Below are positions 26,463 through 35,724 of a DNA stretch of 64,000 nt, piece after piece; within the stretch, counting starts at the first letter, position 1; the number at the start of each line of letters is the position of its first letter. Origin of the DNA: HGM04593 sp964458275 (lineage in GTDB: Bacteria > Bacteroidota > Bacteroidia > Bacteroidales > Bacteroidaceae); assembly GCA_964458275.1 (NCBI GenBank), contig CAYWIE010000004.1, positions 9,372 through 73,371 of the forward strand, in the 5' to 3' direction. Position numbers and translations under genes: made by a program. Below the pieces are notes generated by a model. It was not told the origin of the DNA, did no database searches, and saw only the letters and a program-made list of their open reading frames with translations.

Positions 26463-26849
26463 ATGGAAATGGTAAACGCATTAGGCAGACGCAAGAGCGC
26501 AGTTGCCCGTATTTTCGTTAAAGAGGGTACAGGTAAAATTACTATTAACAAAAAGGATCTGCAGGTATATTTCCCTTCAAGCATTCTTCAGTTCATTGTC
26601 AAACAACCTTTGGCAAAAGTTGACGCTGTAGAGAAGTATGACATCAAAGTAAATTTGGACGGCGGAGGTTTTACCGGTCAGTCTCAGGCTTTGCGTCTCG
26701 CAATTGCCCGTGCATTGGTGAAAATCAATCCTGAGGACAAAAAAGCTTTGCGTTCAGAGGGATTCCTTACCCGTGACGCCCGTGAGGTTGAGCGTAAGAA
26801 GCCCGGACGTCCCAAAGCACGTCGCAGATTCCAGTTCAGTAAACGTTAA
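26463..26849 (+). CDS. rpsI: 30S ribosomal protein S9
   Basis: 128 residues. The start VNALGRRKSAVARIFVKEGT and the basic C-terminal tail RKKPGRPKARRRFQFSKR, which reaches the ribosomal P site, identify S9. It is in the usual rplM-rpsI pair, with rpsB-tsf next. Confidence 0.97.
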   Translation: MEMVNALGRRKSAVARIFVKEGTGKITINKKDLQVYFPSSILQFIVKQPLAKVDAVEKYDIKVNLDGGGFTGQSQALRLAIARALVKINPEDKKALRSEGFLTRDAREVERKKPGRPKARRRFQFSKR

Positions 26850-26980
26850 TATTCGGCCCGAAGATATACGTTTAGTATCTAAACCACTTGGGACTCTCCT
26901 CTTATTATATATGTGCGGGACTACCCAAGAGGTTGATTAAATTTAATTAAAAAGAAAGTAAACGATTAAAATTAAAAAAA
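26850..26980 (+). promoter_or_regulatory. Leader between rpsI and rpsB with alternative hairpins
   Basis: 131 bases. A small hairpin GTTTAG/CTAAAC sits at 26870-26884. Downstream, CTTGGG (26887-26892) can pair with CCCAAG (26924-26929), while CCTCTT (26898-26903) can pair with AAGAGG (26927-26932). The two share bases 26927-26929 and cannot form together. This looks like a regulatory leader for rpsB-tsf; a clear promoter box was not found here. Confidence 0.5.
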
Positions 26981-27814
26981 ATGTCAAGAGTATCATTTGA
27001 ATCACTTTTGGAGGCCGGTGCACATTTCGGTCACTTGAAACGTAAATGGAATCCCGCAATGGCTCCCTACATCTTCATGGAGCGTAACGGTATCCACATC
27101 ATAGATCTTCACAAGACTGCAGCAATGGTAGAAACAGCTGCTGAGACTTTGAAGCAGATGGCTAAGAGCGGAAAGAAAGTTCTGTTCGTGGCTACAAAGA
27201 AGCAGCTTAAGGACATTGTTGCTGCTAAGGCACAGTCAGTAGGTATGCCCTACGTTATAGAGCGTTGGCCCGGCGGTATGCTCACAAACTTCCCCACAAT
27301 CCGTAAGGCTGTGAAGAAGATGGCTACAATCGACAGACTTATCGCAGACGGCACATACTCAAACCTCTCTAAGAGAGAAATTCTTCAGATTACACGTCAG
27401 CGTGCAAAATTGGACAAGAACCTCGGTTCTATCGCTGATTTGACACGTCTTCCCGCTGCAATCTTCGTAATCGACGTGTTGAAAGAGAATATTGCAGTGC
27501 ATGAGGCTAATCGTCTCGGCATCCCCGTGTTCGGTATCGTTGATACAAACTCAAATCCCAACAACATCGACTACGTAATCCCTGCAAATGACGATGCAAC
27601 AAAATCAGTAGAGCTGATTCTCGATGCTTGTTGCGCAGCTATTGCAGAGGGTCTTGAGGAGCGCAAGGTTGAGAGAATCGACACAGAGGCTGCTGAGGCT
27701 CAGGGCGAAGAGGAGGCAAAGAAAGTTGCCCGCCGTCGCACAAGAGCACGCATCAACAAGGCTGAAAATGCTCCCAAAGCAGACGAGGCTGCTGAGTCAA
27801 CAGACGAAGAATAA
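26981..27814 (+). CDS. rpsB: 30S ribosomal protein S2
   Basis: 277 residues. LLEAGAHFGHLKRKWNPAMA at the N-terminus and IDTNSNPNNIDYVIPANDDA are S2 hallmarks. The acidic and basic C-terminal tail beyond residue about 235 (EAQGEEEAKKVARRRTRA) is an extension common in the phylum. tsf follows after 28 bases. Confidence 0.97.
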   Translation: MSRVSFESLLEAGAHFGHLKRKWNPAMAPYIFMERNGIHIIDLHKTAAMVETAAETLKQMAKSGKKVLFVATKKQLKDIVAAKAQSVGMPYVIERWPGGMLTNFPTIRKAVKKMATIDRLIADGTYSNLSKREILQITRQRAKLDKNLGSIADLTRLPAAIFVIDVLKENIAVHEANRLGIPVFGIVDTNSNPNNIDYVIPANDDATKSVELILDACCAAIAEGLEERKVERIDTEAAEAQGEEEAKKVARRRTRARINKAENAPKADEAAESTDEE

Positions 27815-27842
27815 TTATTAATCCTTAAAAAACAGAAACACA

Positions 27843-28664
27843 ATGGCTGTTACAATGAATGATATTGCCAAGCTTCGTAAATTGACAGGAGCTGGCATGA
27901 TGGATTGCAAAAAAGCATTGGCTGAGGCTGATGGCGATTTCGACAAGGCAATGGAGATTATCCGCAAGAAAGGTCAGTTGGTAGCTGCAAAACGTAGCGA
28001 CCGCGAGACTTCTGAGGGTTGTGTACTCGTTAAGGCTGTTGGCGGCTTCGGTGCAATCATCGCTTTGAAGTGCGAGACTGACTTCGTTGCAAAAAATGAA
28101 GAGTTTGTAAAACTTACAAACGACATTCTCGATGCTGCTATTGCTGCAAGATGCAAGACAATTGAAGAGATTCAGGCACTTCCTCTCGGCGAGGGTACTG
28201 TACAGGATGCAATCGTAGCCCGTATCGGTATCACAGGCGAGAAGATGGAACTCGACGGCTACAAGACATTGGAGGGTGAGTTCATCTACGTATACAACCA
28301 CCAGAAGAAGAGTCAGCTTTGTACAATGGTAGCTCTCAACAAGGCAAACGAAGAGGCTGGTCACGAAATGGCTATGCAGATAGCTGCTTCTGCTCCCCTT
28401 GCGCTTACAAGCGAGGAACTCGATCCCGCTGTTGTTGAGAAAGAGCGTGCTGTAGCTGAGGATAAGGCTCGCGAAGAGGGTAAACCTGAAAACATGATTG
28501 CTCGCATCGCTGACGGTCGCATCCAGAAGTTCTACAAGGAGGTATGTCTTCTTCAGCAGGGTTATATCCAGAACGAGAAGATTTCAGTTGCAGATTACTT
28601 GAAAGGTTTCGACAAGGAACTCACAGCAACCGGCTTCCAGCGCTTCACATTGCGTGCTGAATAA
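27843..28664 (+). CDS. tsf: Elongation factor Ts
   Basis: 273 residues. The N-terminal UBA-like domain (IAKLRKLTGAGMMDCKKALA) and the core TDFVAKNEEF are diagnostic. EF-Ts is the nucleotide exchange factor for EF-Tu. It is the last gene of the ribosomal operon, ended by a strong hairpin. Confidence 0.97.
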   Translation: MAVTMNDIAKLRKLTGAGMMDCKKALAEADGDFDKAMEIIRKKGQLVAAKRSDRETSEGCVLVKAVGGFGAIIALKCETDFVAKNEEFVKLTNDILDAAIAARCKTIEEIQALPLGEGTVQDAIVARIGITGEKMELDGYKTLEGEFIYVYNHQKKSQLCTMVALNKANEEAGHEMAMQIAASAPLALTSEELDPAVVEKERAVAEDKAREEGKPENMIARIADGRIQKFYKEVCLLQQGYIQNEKISVADYLKGFDKELTATGFQRFTLRAE

Positions 28665-28679
28665 TTTTCACACAATATT

Positions 28680-28721
28680 AAAGCAAAAAAGACTGTGCAA
28701 ATGCACAGTCTTTTTTGCTTT
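28680..28721. terminator. Strong bidirectional terminator
   Basis: Perfect 20-bp arms (28680-28699, 28702-28721) with A- and T-tracts, between converging tsf and manC. Confidence 0.92.
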
Positions 28722-28780
28722 ATTTGATTTGAACTCTTTTGGGATTTATTTGAGAATTGTTCTGAGCAGATTCTCTTGGC

Positions 28781-29857
28781 CTATTGTCTGTTCTTGCTCT
28801 CTTTTGTCAGCTCTTTTATTCTCTCCTCCTCGTTAAGTCTGCATACAAGCAGATTGCCGTCTTTCTCGGAAACAACACAGTCGTTAAGACCTATAAGGAC
28901 TACTTTCTTGCAATTTTCGGTGTGTACAATGCAGTTGTGTGAATCGTGAATGGAGATGTCTTCGCCAATCAGGACATTGCCGTTCAGGTCCTGGCTCATG
29001 TGGGAGTGCAGTGATGTCCATGTGCCAAGGTCGCTCCAGCCGAAATCTGCGGGAAATACAAAAACTTCATCTGCGTGTTCCAATATGGCGTAGTCAACTG
29101 AGATGTTTCGGCAATACGGGAACTTTTCTGCGAGAACCGCAGTCTCTTCCTCTGTGCCGTAGTAGGGAAGCATAGATTCGAAGATCTGTGCTATCTGTGG
29201 CTGGTAAATGCGGAAAGCATTGACCACCGTCTGTACGTTCCATATGAAAACTCCCGAATTCCAATAGAAGTTTTTCTTGCTGATGTAGGTGGTGGCAGTG
29301 TCAATGTCGGGTTTTTCCTTGAATGAGTCCACGCGGAAAATCTCTTTGTTAGATAGCGAGGCATTGCCGAGTGCTGCCTCTATGTATCCGAATCCTGTTT
29401 CCGGTCGTGTGGGCTTGATGCCTATGGTCAGTATTGCGTCCGAGTCGGCAACGAAACGTAGCGACGAATTGATTACTCTCTGGAATTCGGCGACATCTGT
29501 TATGAGGTGGTCGCTGGGAGAAACAACCATGTTGGCATGAGGGTCTATCTTCTTGATTCGCCATGCAGCATATGCAATGCAGGCGGCAGTGTTGCGACGG
29601 CAAGGCTCCTTAAGTATGTTGGAATCGTTGATTTGCGGCAACTGTTCGTGTACAAGTGATGCATACTCTTCGGAAGTTACAATCCAGATGTTTTCGGCGG
29701 GGCAAATGTCCTTGAAATGTTCTACAGTCAATTGCAGCAGTGATTTCCCGCATCCGAGCACATCAATGAATTGTTTAGGCTTTTCGCGTGTACTGACCGG
29801 CCAGAATCTGTTGCCGACTCCGCCAGCCATTATTATCAGATGATTCGATTTGTTCAT
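28781..29857 (-). CDS. manC: Mannose-1-phosphate guanylyltransferase
   Basis: 358 residues. The nucleotide-binding signature GGVGNRFWPVSTREKPKQF is at 12-30, and EPCRRNTAACIAYAA and SPSDHLI follow. It makes GDP-mannose from GTP and mannose-1-phosphate for surface glycans and GDP-fucose. It lacks the C-terminal isomerase domain of bifunctional enzymes. A -7 box TATATTTGC lies at 29885-29893 on the minus strand, 28 bases upstream. Confidence 0.93.
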   Translation of the reverse strand: MNKSNHLIIMAGGVGNRFWPVSTREKPKQFIDVLGCGKSLLQLTVEHFKDICPAENIWIVTSEEYASLVHEQLPQINDSNILKEPCRRNTAACIAYAAWRIKKIDPHANMVVSPSDHLITDVAEFQRVINSSLRFVADSDAILTIGIKPTRPETGFGYIEAALGNASLSNKEIFRVDSFKEKPDIDTATTYISKKNFYWNSGVFIWNVQTVVNAFRIYQPQIAQIFESMLPYYGTEEETAVLAEKFPYCRNISVDYAILEHADEVFVFPADFGWSDLGTWTSLHSHMSQDLNGNVLIGEDISIHDSHNCIVHTENCKKVVLIGLNDCVVSEKDGNLLVCRLNEEERIKELTKESKNRQ

Positions 29858-29884
29858 GTGTTGTTAGTATATTTGCTATTTATC

Positions 29885-29893
29885 GCAAATATA
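29885..29893 (-). promoter_or_regulatory. -7 box for manC
   Basis: Minus-strand TATATTTGC, matching TAnnTTTG, 28 bases before the manC start. I could not place a -33 TTG at the usual distance. Confidence 0.5.
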
Positions 29894-30098
29894 GCAACAA
29901 ACGAGCAAAAGTTGTGCAAACAAATGGGTGAAAATTTATTTTCACACGCAATGAGTGCAGCTAAACTTCGCTAAAGGCAAAAATATCAAGCTCGCTTGAA
30001 TATTTTTTACAGTGAGTGCAGTCTATATTGGATTTGTTCAAATAAAAGCATCAGACAAAAACAGGATAGCCTGATTTTTTTATCCGAACTATAAGTGT

Positions 30099-30106
30099 TA
30101 TCTTTG
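30099..30106 (+). promoter_or_regulatory. -7 box for rmuC
   Basis: TATCTTTG, 23 bases before the rmuC ATG. The upstream 200 bases are AT-rich and hold no other feature I could recognise. Confidence 0.55.
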
Positions 30107-30128
30107 AGGGTTGCAATGAAAGTGCGTA

Positions 30129-31463
30129 ATGGAAATATTATATATTATACTTGCTATAGCGATGTTCTTTGCCGGAGCCTTGTCGGTGTATCTGCTGATG
30201 CTTAAGGCTATAGGCAGGCGTGCAGCGGAGTTGCAGGATAAGGATGTCCTACTGGAACGTTTGCGCCAGGAACTTAATGACGCAAATATAAAGATAGCAC
30301 AGGCGGAAGAAAAATGCCGTTTCTTAAGCAATGCGGTAGAAAGCGAAAGAGAAAAAATAGAGTTTATAAAAGAACTGAACGACTCTTCTCTTGAGAATAT
30401 CAAGTCGCAACTCGCCAAAGTGACAGAAGAGAATCTGAAACTCAGGGGAGAAGAACTTAAAAACTCGAATGTAGAACAGCTTTCTCATATACTTGCCCCC
30501 TTGCGTGAACAGATGCGCAAGATGGAGGAGAGCGTGCGGAACGTGGATATAAGTTCGGCGCAACATAAGGTGTCCATAGAAAAAAGCATCGAGAATCTTG
30601 CAACGCAGGCTGTGGCTGTGGGTAAGCATGCCGACGAACTTGCCCGTGCGCTGAAGAACAACAGTAAAGTGCAAGGCGACTGGGGAGAGCAGATACTTGA
30701 AAGCATATTGGAGAGCAGCGGGCTTCGTAAAGGGTATGAATATACGGTCCAAGAGAATGTAAAGGATGGCAAGCGCGATCTGCGTCCCGATGTGATAGTC
30801 TGCTGTCCGGGCGGCAAAAAAATAGTAATAGACTCGAAAGTCTCATTGACGGCATATGTCGATTATTTGGCTGCGGAGACAAAAGAGGAGGCAGAGAAAC
30901 ATGCAAAGGCCAACAGGGAGTCGGTGAAAAGACATATAGATATGCTTGCCTCCAAGGGGTACGCCGATAGTGTAGGCAATGCAATGTCGCATATATTGAT
31001 GTTTGTGCCCAACGAGGGAAGCTATATACTCGCCCTCAGGAGTGATCCGCAGATAGCGCAGTATGCATACAGGAAGGGAGTGCTGTTGATAAACCCGACC
31101 AATCTGATGATTTCTTTGCAGCTTATATACAATATATGGCAGAATGAACGCCAGACGAAGAACATCGAAAAGGTGATAAAAGAGGGCGAAGCCTTGTATG
31201 ACAAATTTGTAGGTTTCTACGAAAATTGGGTCAGAATAAAGGAGCAGTTGGCTGCTGTTTCGGCATTGTACGACAAAGCAGACAAACAGTTGTATGAGGG
31301 AAACGGCAATATTGTCAGAAGATTGGAGAATTTGAAGAAACTGGGGATAATTCCCAAGAAAAACATACCCGAAACATTGCTTGACAATAGCTCTGACAGG
31401 GATTTAGGCAACGGCTCCGATGAAGAGGAACTGTTGCCGGATGATAAAAATTATAAAATTTAA
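30129..31463 (+). CDS. rmuC: DNA recombination protein RmuC
   Basis: 444 residues. An N-terminal transmembrane helix (about 2-20) is followed by a coiled coil (about 30-125) and the RmuC nuclease-like domain (about 175-400), with blocks GDWGEQILESILESSGL, DLRPDVIV and IVIDSKVSLTAY (the PD-(D/E)xK-like core). RmuC limits recombination at inverted repeats. It is followed by a 108-base AT-rich gap and a WecA-type gene on the same strand. Confidence 0.93.
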   Translation: MEILYIILAIAMFFAGALSVYLLMLKAIGRRAAELQDKDVLLERLRQELNDANIKIAQAEEKCRFLSNAVESEREKIEFIKELNDSSLENIKSQLAKVTEENLKLRGEELKNSNVEQLSHILAPLREQMRKMEESVRNVDISSAQHKVSIEKSIENLATQAVAVGKHADELARALKNNSKVQGDWGEQILESILESSGLRKGYEYTVQENVKDGKRDLRPDVIVCCPGGKKIVIDSKVSLTAYVDYLAAETKEEAEKHAKANRESVKRHIDMLASKGYADSVGNAMSHILMFVPNEGSYILALRSDPQIAQYAYRKGVLLINPTNLMISLQLIYNIWQNERQTKNIEKVIKEGEALYDKFVGFYENWVRIKEQLAAVSALYDKADKQLYEGNGNIVRRLENLKKLGIIPKKNIPETLLDNSSDRDLGNGSDEEELLPDDKNYKI

Positions 31464-31571
31464 ACGGCTTTTAAAGATAATAAAGTACCGATACTTGCGT
31501 TATATATGCAGAAACATATATAACTATATAGCGTGCCGCATTGTTTGGCGCGTATTAAATAGAATTGATAT

Positions 31572-32651
31572 ATGATAAAAGATACAGCACCAATAATTGC
31601 ATTTCTGTTATCAATGGTAACATTGGTTCTGGTACATCCGTTGTTGGTAAAAATAGCACTCGACAAGGATATAGTTGACAAACCTAATGCACGTCGTCTT
31701 AACAGGGTTCCTATTCCGGTTCTTGGCGGAGTGGGGATATTTGCAAGTTCGACGGTGGCATGCGTGGCATACGGCCTTATTACAGGAATCTATCCTTCGA
31801 TTATAATATTTATAGCTCTGCTTGTGATATTGTGCATGGGCGTTCTCGACGACAAAAGGGACTTGAAGCCACGTACCAAGTTTATCACTCAGATTGCGGT
31901 GATATTGTTTCTGGTCTTTTTTGACGGTATGCAGATAGATAATCTGCACGGAGTATTGGGAATATATGAAATTCCGGGATACATATCTTTGCCGCTTACC
32001 ATTTTGTCATGTGTCGGTCTTGTAAATGCCATGAATCTGATAGATGGCATCGACGGGCTCTCCTCAGGTTTCTGTATAGCGGCTGGTGCAATATTCTATC
32101 TGTTTGCAGTTGTGCAAGGCAATGCTGTCAACAGTTGTATGGCTGTTTCTGTGATTGGAGCGCTCATCCCCTTCTTCTATTTTAATGTTTTCGGGAAAAA
32201 ATACAAAATGTTTATAGGTGATTCGGGCTCGCATTTCTTGGGTATGCTCTTTGCTGTGATGATATTGAAAACCATTAACGATTATAATCCGGGTGAAAAG
32301 GATATAAACAGCGGTATTATGGCTTTTTCGTTGGCGGTAATGGCTCATCCGGTTATGGACACCCTCAGGGTGATGACAATGCGGATGATTAAAGGAACGT
32401 CCCCCTTTGTAGCGGACAAATCCCATTTGCATCATGTTATAATAAGTTTGGGTTTGTCGCATCTGAAGACAACCCTCCTTATAACGGCACTGAATCTTAT
32501 GGTGGTTGCTGCCTGGTATATTACATTTGTCAATGGATTGCCGCCGACAGTGCAATTCTTTTCAACATTGCTCGCCGCTGTGGTCTTTATTGTCCTGCCC
32601 TATTTTGCAGCAGTAAAATACAAAGATAAATTCTCCAGGCAGTCCGTGTAG
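31572..32651 (+). CDS. WecA/TagO-type undecaprenyl-phosphate sugar-1-phosphate transferase
   Basis: 359 residues with about ten or eleven membrane helices. Family motifs are VLDDKRDL (Asp93, Asp94), NLIDGIDGLSSG (the catalytic Asp region), FIGDSGSHFLG and KSHLHH. It transfers a UDP-sugar phosphate (GlcNAc or similar) to undecaprenyl phosphate, starting surface polysaccharide or LPS O-chain synthesis on the inner face of the membrane. MraY is excluded by the length and by the HLHH motif. The sugar cannot be told from the sequence. Confidence 0.88.
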   Translation: MIKDTAPIIAFLLSMVTLVLVHPLLVKIALDKDIVDKPNARRLNRVPIPVLGGVGIFASSTVACVAYGLITGIYPSIIIFIALLVILCMGVLDDKRDLKPRTKFITQIAVILFLVFFDGMQIDNLHGVLGIYEIPGYISLPLTILSCVGLVNAMNLIDGIDGLSSGFCIAAGAIFYLFAVVQGNAVNSCMAVSVIGALIPFFYFNVFGKKYKMFIGDSGSHFLGMLFAVMILKTINDYNPGEKDINSGIMAFSLAVMAHPVMDTLRVMTMRMIKGTSPFVADKSHLHHVIISLGLSHLKTTLLITALNLMVVAAWYITFVNGLPPTVQFFSTLLAAVVFIVLPYFAAVKYKDKFSRQSV

Positions 32652-32683
32652 ACCGCAACGTCTCTTCAAACAACTACTTATAG

Positions 32684-33733
32684 TTAGTGCGGCTGCGTGT
32701 CGATTCCGTATGCCGACGGCTCGCGACGGAATTTGTAATTGTTCCTAAGTTCTTCGAAAAGATGAGGCGCTTTTTTCAAGGCCTTGCTGTCGTTGTCGGG
32801 GTTATATATGGCGAGCAGCTTCGAGGCTATGTCATTCTCCTCTATCATAAGTTCTGCGGGTGAGGGCAGGGGAGTCAACGGTATTTCCCCTGAATATCCC
32901 GAATGTTCGGCAAACCGTTGCAGTACGATTCTCGTCGCATTGAACTTGCCTTCGCTCGAATATCCGGCAATATGAGGAGTGGCAATGAAAGCTGCATTGA
33001 GCAGTTCGAGGTTTATCTCAGGTTCTCCCTCCCATACATCAATTACAATGTCGCCTATCTTCCCCTCCTTATATGCGGCGAGCAACGCGCCGTTGTCTGC
33101 AACCGGACCGCGAGACGCATTTATGATGAGCGGAGCATGGCGCAAGGTGTCGAAGAACTGCTTGCCGGCAAGATGGTAACTGGGGTATTCTCCATTGTAT
33201 GTCAGCGTCGGGTGAAATGTAACAGCCGTACATTCCGATGCTATTTCCTCTAAAGAGACAAATCCTTTCTCGCCGCGTGCTTCACGTAGGGGGTCGTTCA
33301 ATAGTACCCGCATTCCCTGCGATTCCGCCCATCGGGCTACACGCCCGCCGATTTGCCCCACGCCGACAATGCCTAATGTGATGCTTTCGAGCCGGGTGCC
33401 GTTCTTGCGGCACCAGCTGTGTATGGATGACTGCACATATTGTAGTACGGCATCGGCGTTGCATCCGGGGGCGTTATGCCATATTATCTCGTTGCGGCGG
33501 CAATACTCGTCATCTATATGGTCGTAACCGATTGTGGCAGTCCCGATGAATCTGACACTGCTGTTGTCGAGCAGTGCGGCATTGCAGAATGTGCGTGTGC
33601 GCACGAAAAGTGCTTCTGCATGCTCCACGTCTGTTGCGTCTATCAGATTACCGGCTTTAGCCGTAACCGAATGTCCCATTGCTTCAAGCGCCTCTTTTAT
33701 GTAGGGAATTTTCTCGTCAATTACAATTTTCAT
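32684..33733 (-). CDS. pdxB: 4-phosphoerythronate dehydrogenase
   Basis: 349 residues. It is a D-2-hydroxyacid dehydrogenase with the NAD-binding GIVGVGQIGGRVARW, the catalytic Arg region INASRGPVADN, Glu in DVWEGEPEIN and His in ATPHIAGYSSEGK, and a PdxB-type C-terminal dimerisation part. It oxidises 4-phosphoerythronate in pyridoxal phosphate synthesis. A TATCTTTAC box on the minus strand (33772-33780) may be its -7 element. Confidence 0.93.
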   Translation of the reverse strand: MKIVIDEKIPYIKEALEAMGHSVTAKAGNLIDATDVEHAEALFVRTRTFCNAALLDNSSVRFIGTATIGYDHIDDEYCRRNEIIWHNAPGCNADAVLQYVQSSIHSWCRKNGTRLESITLGIVGVGQIGGRVARWAESQGMRVLLNDPLREARGEKGFVSLEEIASECTAVTFHPTLTYNGEYPSYHLAGKQFFDTLRHAPLIINASRGPVADNGALLAAYKEGKIGDIVIDVWEGEPEINLELLNAAFIATPHIAGYSSEGKFNATRIVLQRFAEHSGYSGEIPLTPLPSPAELMIEENDIASKLLAIYNPDNDSKALKKAPHLFEELRNNYKFRREPSAYGIDTQPH

Positions 33734-33850
33734 ATATGCAGTCTTTTGTACATTTCAGGTTGTAAAGATATGCTCTTTTTCAATAAAATTGAAAGAGGAT
33801 GCGAAAAATATTGCCAAACTCATAAAGTTTGATTAGTTTTGTAGGATATT

Positions 33851-34042
33851 AGAAGCTGTTTAAATTTTATTGAAAAAGTTTTCTATATTTATGCGGCTTT
33901 ATTTCGGCTTCTTTGAGTCTGTTTTTGGCATCTTTTCTTTCTTGTCTTTTGGAAATAACCCGCTATTCCCTGCAAGACAACAAAGAAAATCTACTCATAA
34001 ACAGTTCTCAAATAATTCCGAAATAAAATTTAAACAGCTTCT
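33851..34042 (+). repeat. 192-bp fold-back element with 21-bp terminal inverted repeats
   Basis: The 21-base ends (33851-33871 and 34022-34042) are perfect inverted copies beginning AGAAGCTGTTTAAATTTTAT. Inside, TTTATTTCGG...CTTTGAG...TTTTCTTTCTTGTCTTTTGG on the left is imperfectly complementary to the matching part on the right, so almost the whole element can fold into one long hairpin. The left arm carries an extra segment with TTTCTATATTTATGCGG. It encodes no protein. It ends 27 bases before the DUF4254 start codon, so any promoter for that gene is inside or upstream of it. Confidence 0.8.
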
Positions 34043-34069
34043 TAGAATAACAATTAAACTGTTTAATCT

Positions 34070-34666
34070 ATGAAGACATTCACACAATTAAGCTGGCCTA
34101 TATTCAACGAGGCCATTCTCGATTATCATAAGACAGACAACGTAGATACCCCTATACAGAACCCCTATCCCGTCAAAAGCATAGAATATTACCTCTATCT
34201 CAAATGCTGGATAGACACTGTGCAGTGGCATTTCGAGGATATTATCCGCGACCCGGACATCGACCCGGCAGAAGCGCTCACTCTCAAGCGCCGTATCGAC
34301 AAGTCCAATCAGGACCGTACCGACCTTGTTGAGCTTATCGACAGCTACTTCCTCGATGTAAACAAGAATGTAACACCTGTAGAAGGCGCTACAATCAATA
34401 CCGAAAGTCCTGCATGGGCGATAGACCGTTACTCGATTCTTGCGCTCAAGATCTACCATATGCAGGAGGAGGTCAACCGCGGCAACAAGCAGTGTGAAGC
34501 AAAACTTGCAATCCTTCTTGAGCAGAAAAAGGACCTTACAACTGCAATAGACGAGCTCCTTGCCGACATCGCAGCCGGACGCAAATATATGAAGGTGTAC
34601 CGTCAGATGAAGATGTACAACGATCCCTCGCTCAATCCTGTGCTCTATGGTGGAGGCAAAAAATAA
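34070..34666 (+). CDS. DUF4254 family protein
   Basis: 198 residues, mostly helical, without signal peptide. It resembles DUF4254, a Bacteroidota family that often precedes a GT9 glycosyltransferase, as here; the stop overlaps the next start by 20 bases. The pairing suggests a role in LPS or surface-glycan assembly, but no catalytic motif is seen. Its 5' leader contains the fold-back repeat element. Confidence 0.8.
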   Translation: MKTFTQLSWPIFNEAILDYHKTDNVDTPIQNPYPVKSIEYYLYLKCWIDTVQWHFEDIIRDPDIDPAEALTLKRRIDKSNQDRTDLVELIDSYFLDVNKNVTPVEGATINTESPAWAIDRYSILALKIYHMQEEVNRGNKQCEAKLAILLEQKKDLTTAIDELLADIAAGRKYMKVYRQMKMYNDPSLNPVLYGGGKK

Positions 34667-35702
34667 CACACCGGAGACAATTCTCATAACACGATTCTCG
34701 GCAGTAGGCGATATAGCAATGACAATACCGTTGCTATATTCGCTTGCAGCTACATATCCCGGCAAACGTTTCGTCTTTGTAAGCCGCGAACGTTTCGGGC
34801 GTTTTCTTGTAAATGCCCCCTCAAACCTCATATTCGAGGGGGTGAACCTCGATGAGTATAAAGGCGTGGCAGGGCTCTATCGTTTGAAAAAGCGTCTTAT
34901 GAAACACAAGCCCGACGCAATTGCCGACCTTCACAACGTGCTGCGTACGAAAGTGCTGCGCTTTTTCTTGAGCCTCTCAGGCGTGAAATGTGCAGCACAA
35001 GAGAAAGGACGTGCCGAAAAGAAGGCTCTCACAAGCGCTGCGAATAAAGAGAAACGCCAACTGAAAAGTACATTCGAACGCTATCGCGAGGTCTTTGTGA
35101 AATTAGGGCTGGACTTCGTGCCCGATTTCATATCCCTCTTCGGCGACAAAAAAGGCAATCTTGCCATCCTCGGCGATGCGGTGCCGCCAAAGGGCAGCAA
35201 CAAGTGGATAGGCATAGCCCCCTTTGCCCGTCACGGAGGAAAGATATATCCTTTGGAACGTCTCGAAAAGGTTATCGAAGCCCTTTCGAAGAGAGAAGGG
35301 GTGCAGATATTCTGTTTCGGAAACGGAAAAGAAGAGGAGGCTGTCGTGGACCGGTGGTGCTCTGAATATCCCGGAGTCATCTCTTTTGTCGGCAAAGCGG
35401 ACTTCAGCGGTGAACTTGCCCTTATCAGTAATCTCGAACTGATGCTCAGCATGGATTCGGCAAATATGCACATAGCCTCACTCGTCAATACTCCGGTAAT
35501 ATCCATTTGGGGAGCCACCTCCCCGCTTGCAGGTTTCCTCGGATGGCGACAAAAAGAGGAAGATTGCGTACAATTGCCGCTGGAGTGCCGTCCATGCTCG
35601 ATATTCGGAAACAAGCCTTGCCGTTACGGCGACTTCCGTTGCATGCACATAGAGCCTCAGACAGTAGTCGGCAAGATTCTCGAAAAATTGGGAATGGCGT
35701 GA
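34647..35702 (+). CDS. Glycosyltransferase family 9 (heptosyltransferase-like)
   Basis: 351 residues. ILITRFSAVGDIAMTIPLLY at the N-terminus and the C-terminal nucleotide-sugar site MLSMDSANMHIASLVNTPVI...WGATSP are GT9 hallmarks. GT9 enzymes add heptose or related sugars to the LPS core from ADP- or GDP-activated donors. A cluster of cysteines near the C-terminus (CRPCSIFGNKPCRYGDFRCM) is usual for the Bacteroidota branch. It overlaps the DUF4254 gene and is followed by nnr. Confidence 0.88.
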   Translation: MVEAKNNTPETILITRFSAVGDIAMTIPLLYSLAATYPGKRFVFVSRERFGRFLVNAPSNLIFEGVNLDEYKGVAGLYRLKKRLMKHKPDAIADLHNVLRTKVLRFFLSLSGVKCAAQEKGRAEKKALTSAANKEKRQLKSTFERYREVFVKLGLDFVPDFISLFGDKKGNLAILGDAVPPKGSNKWIGIAPFARHGGKIYPLERLEKVIEALSKREGVQIFCFGNGKEEEAVVDRWCSEYPGVISFVGKADFSGELALISNLELMLSMDSANMHIASLVNTPVISIWGATSPLAGFLGWRQKEEDCVQLPLECRPCSIFGNKPCRYGDFRCMHIEPQTVVGKILEKLGMA

Positions 35703-35724
35703 TAGATGCAATCGCTCTACGGCA

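Noticed and set aside
33851..34042. Riboswitch or small RNA gene
   Set aside because: Related sequences in both orientations, truncated and near unrelated genes, point to a dispersed repeat rather than a gene-specific RNA.
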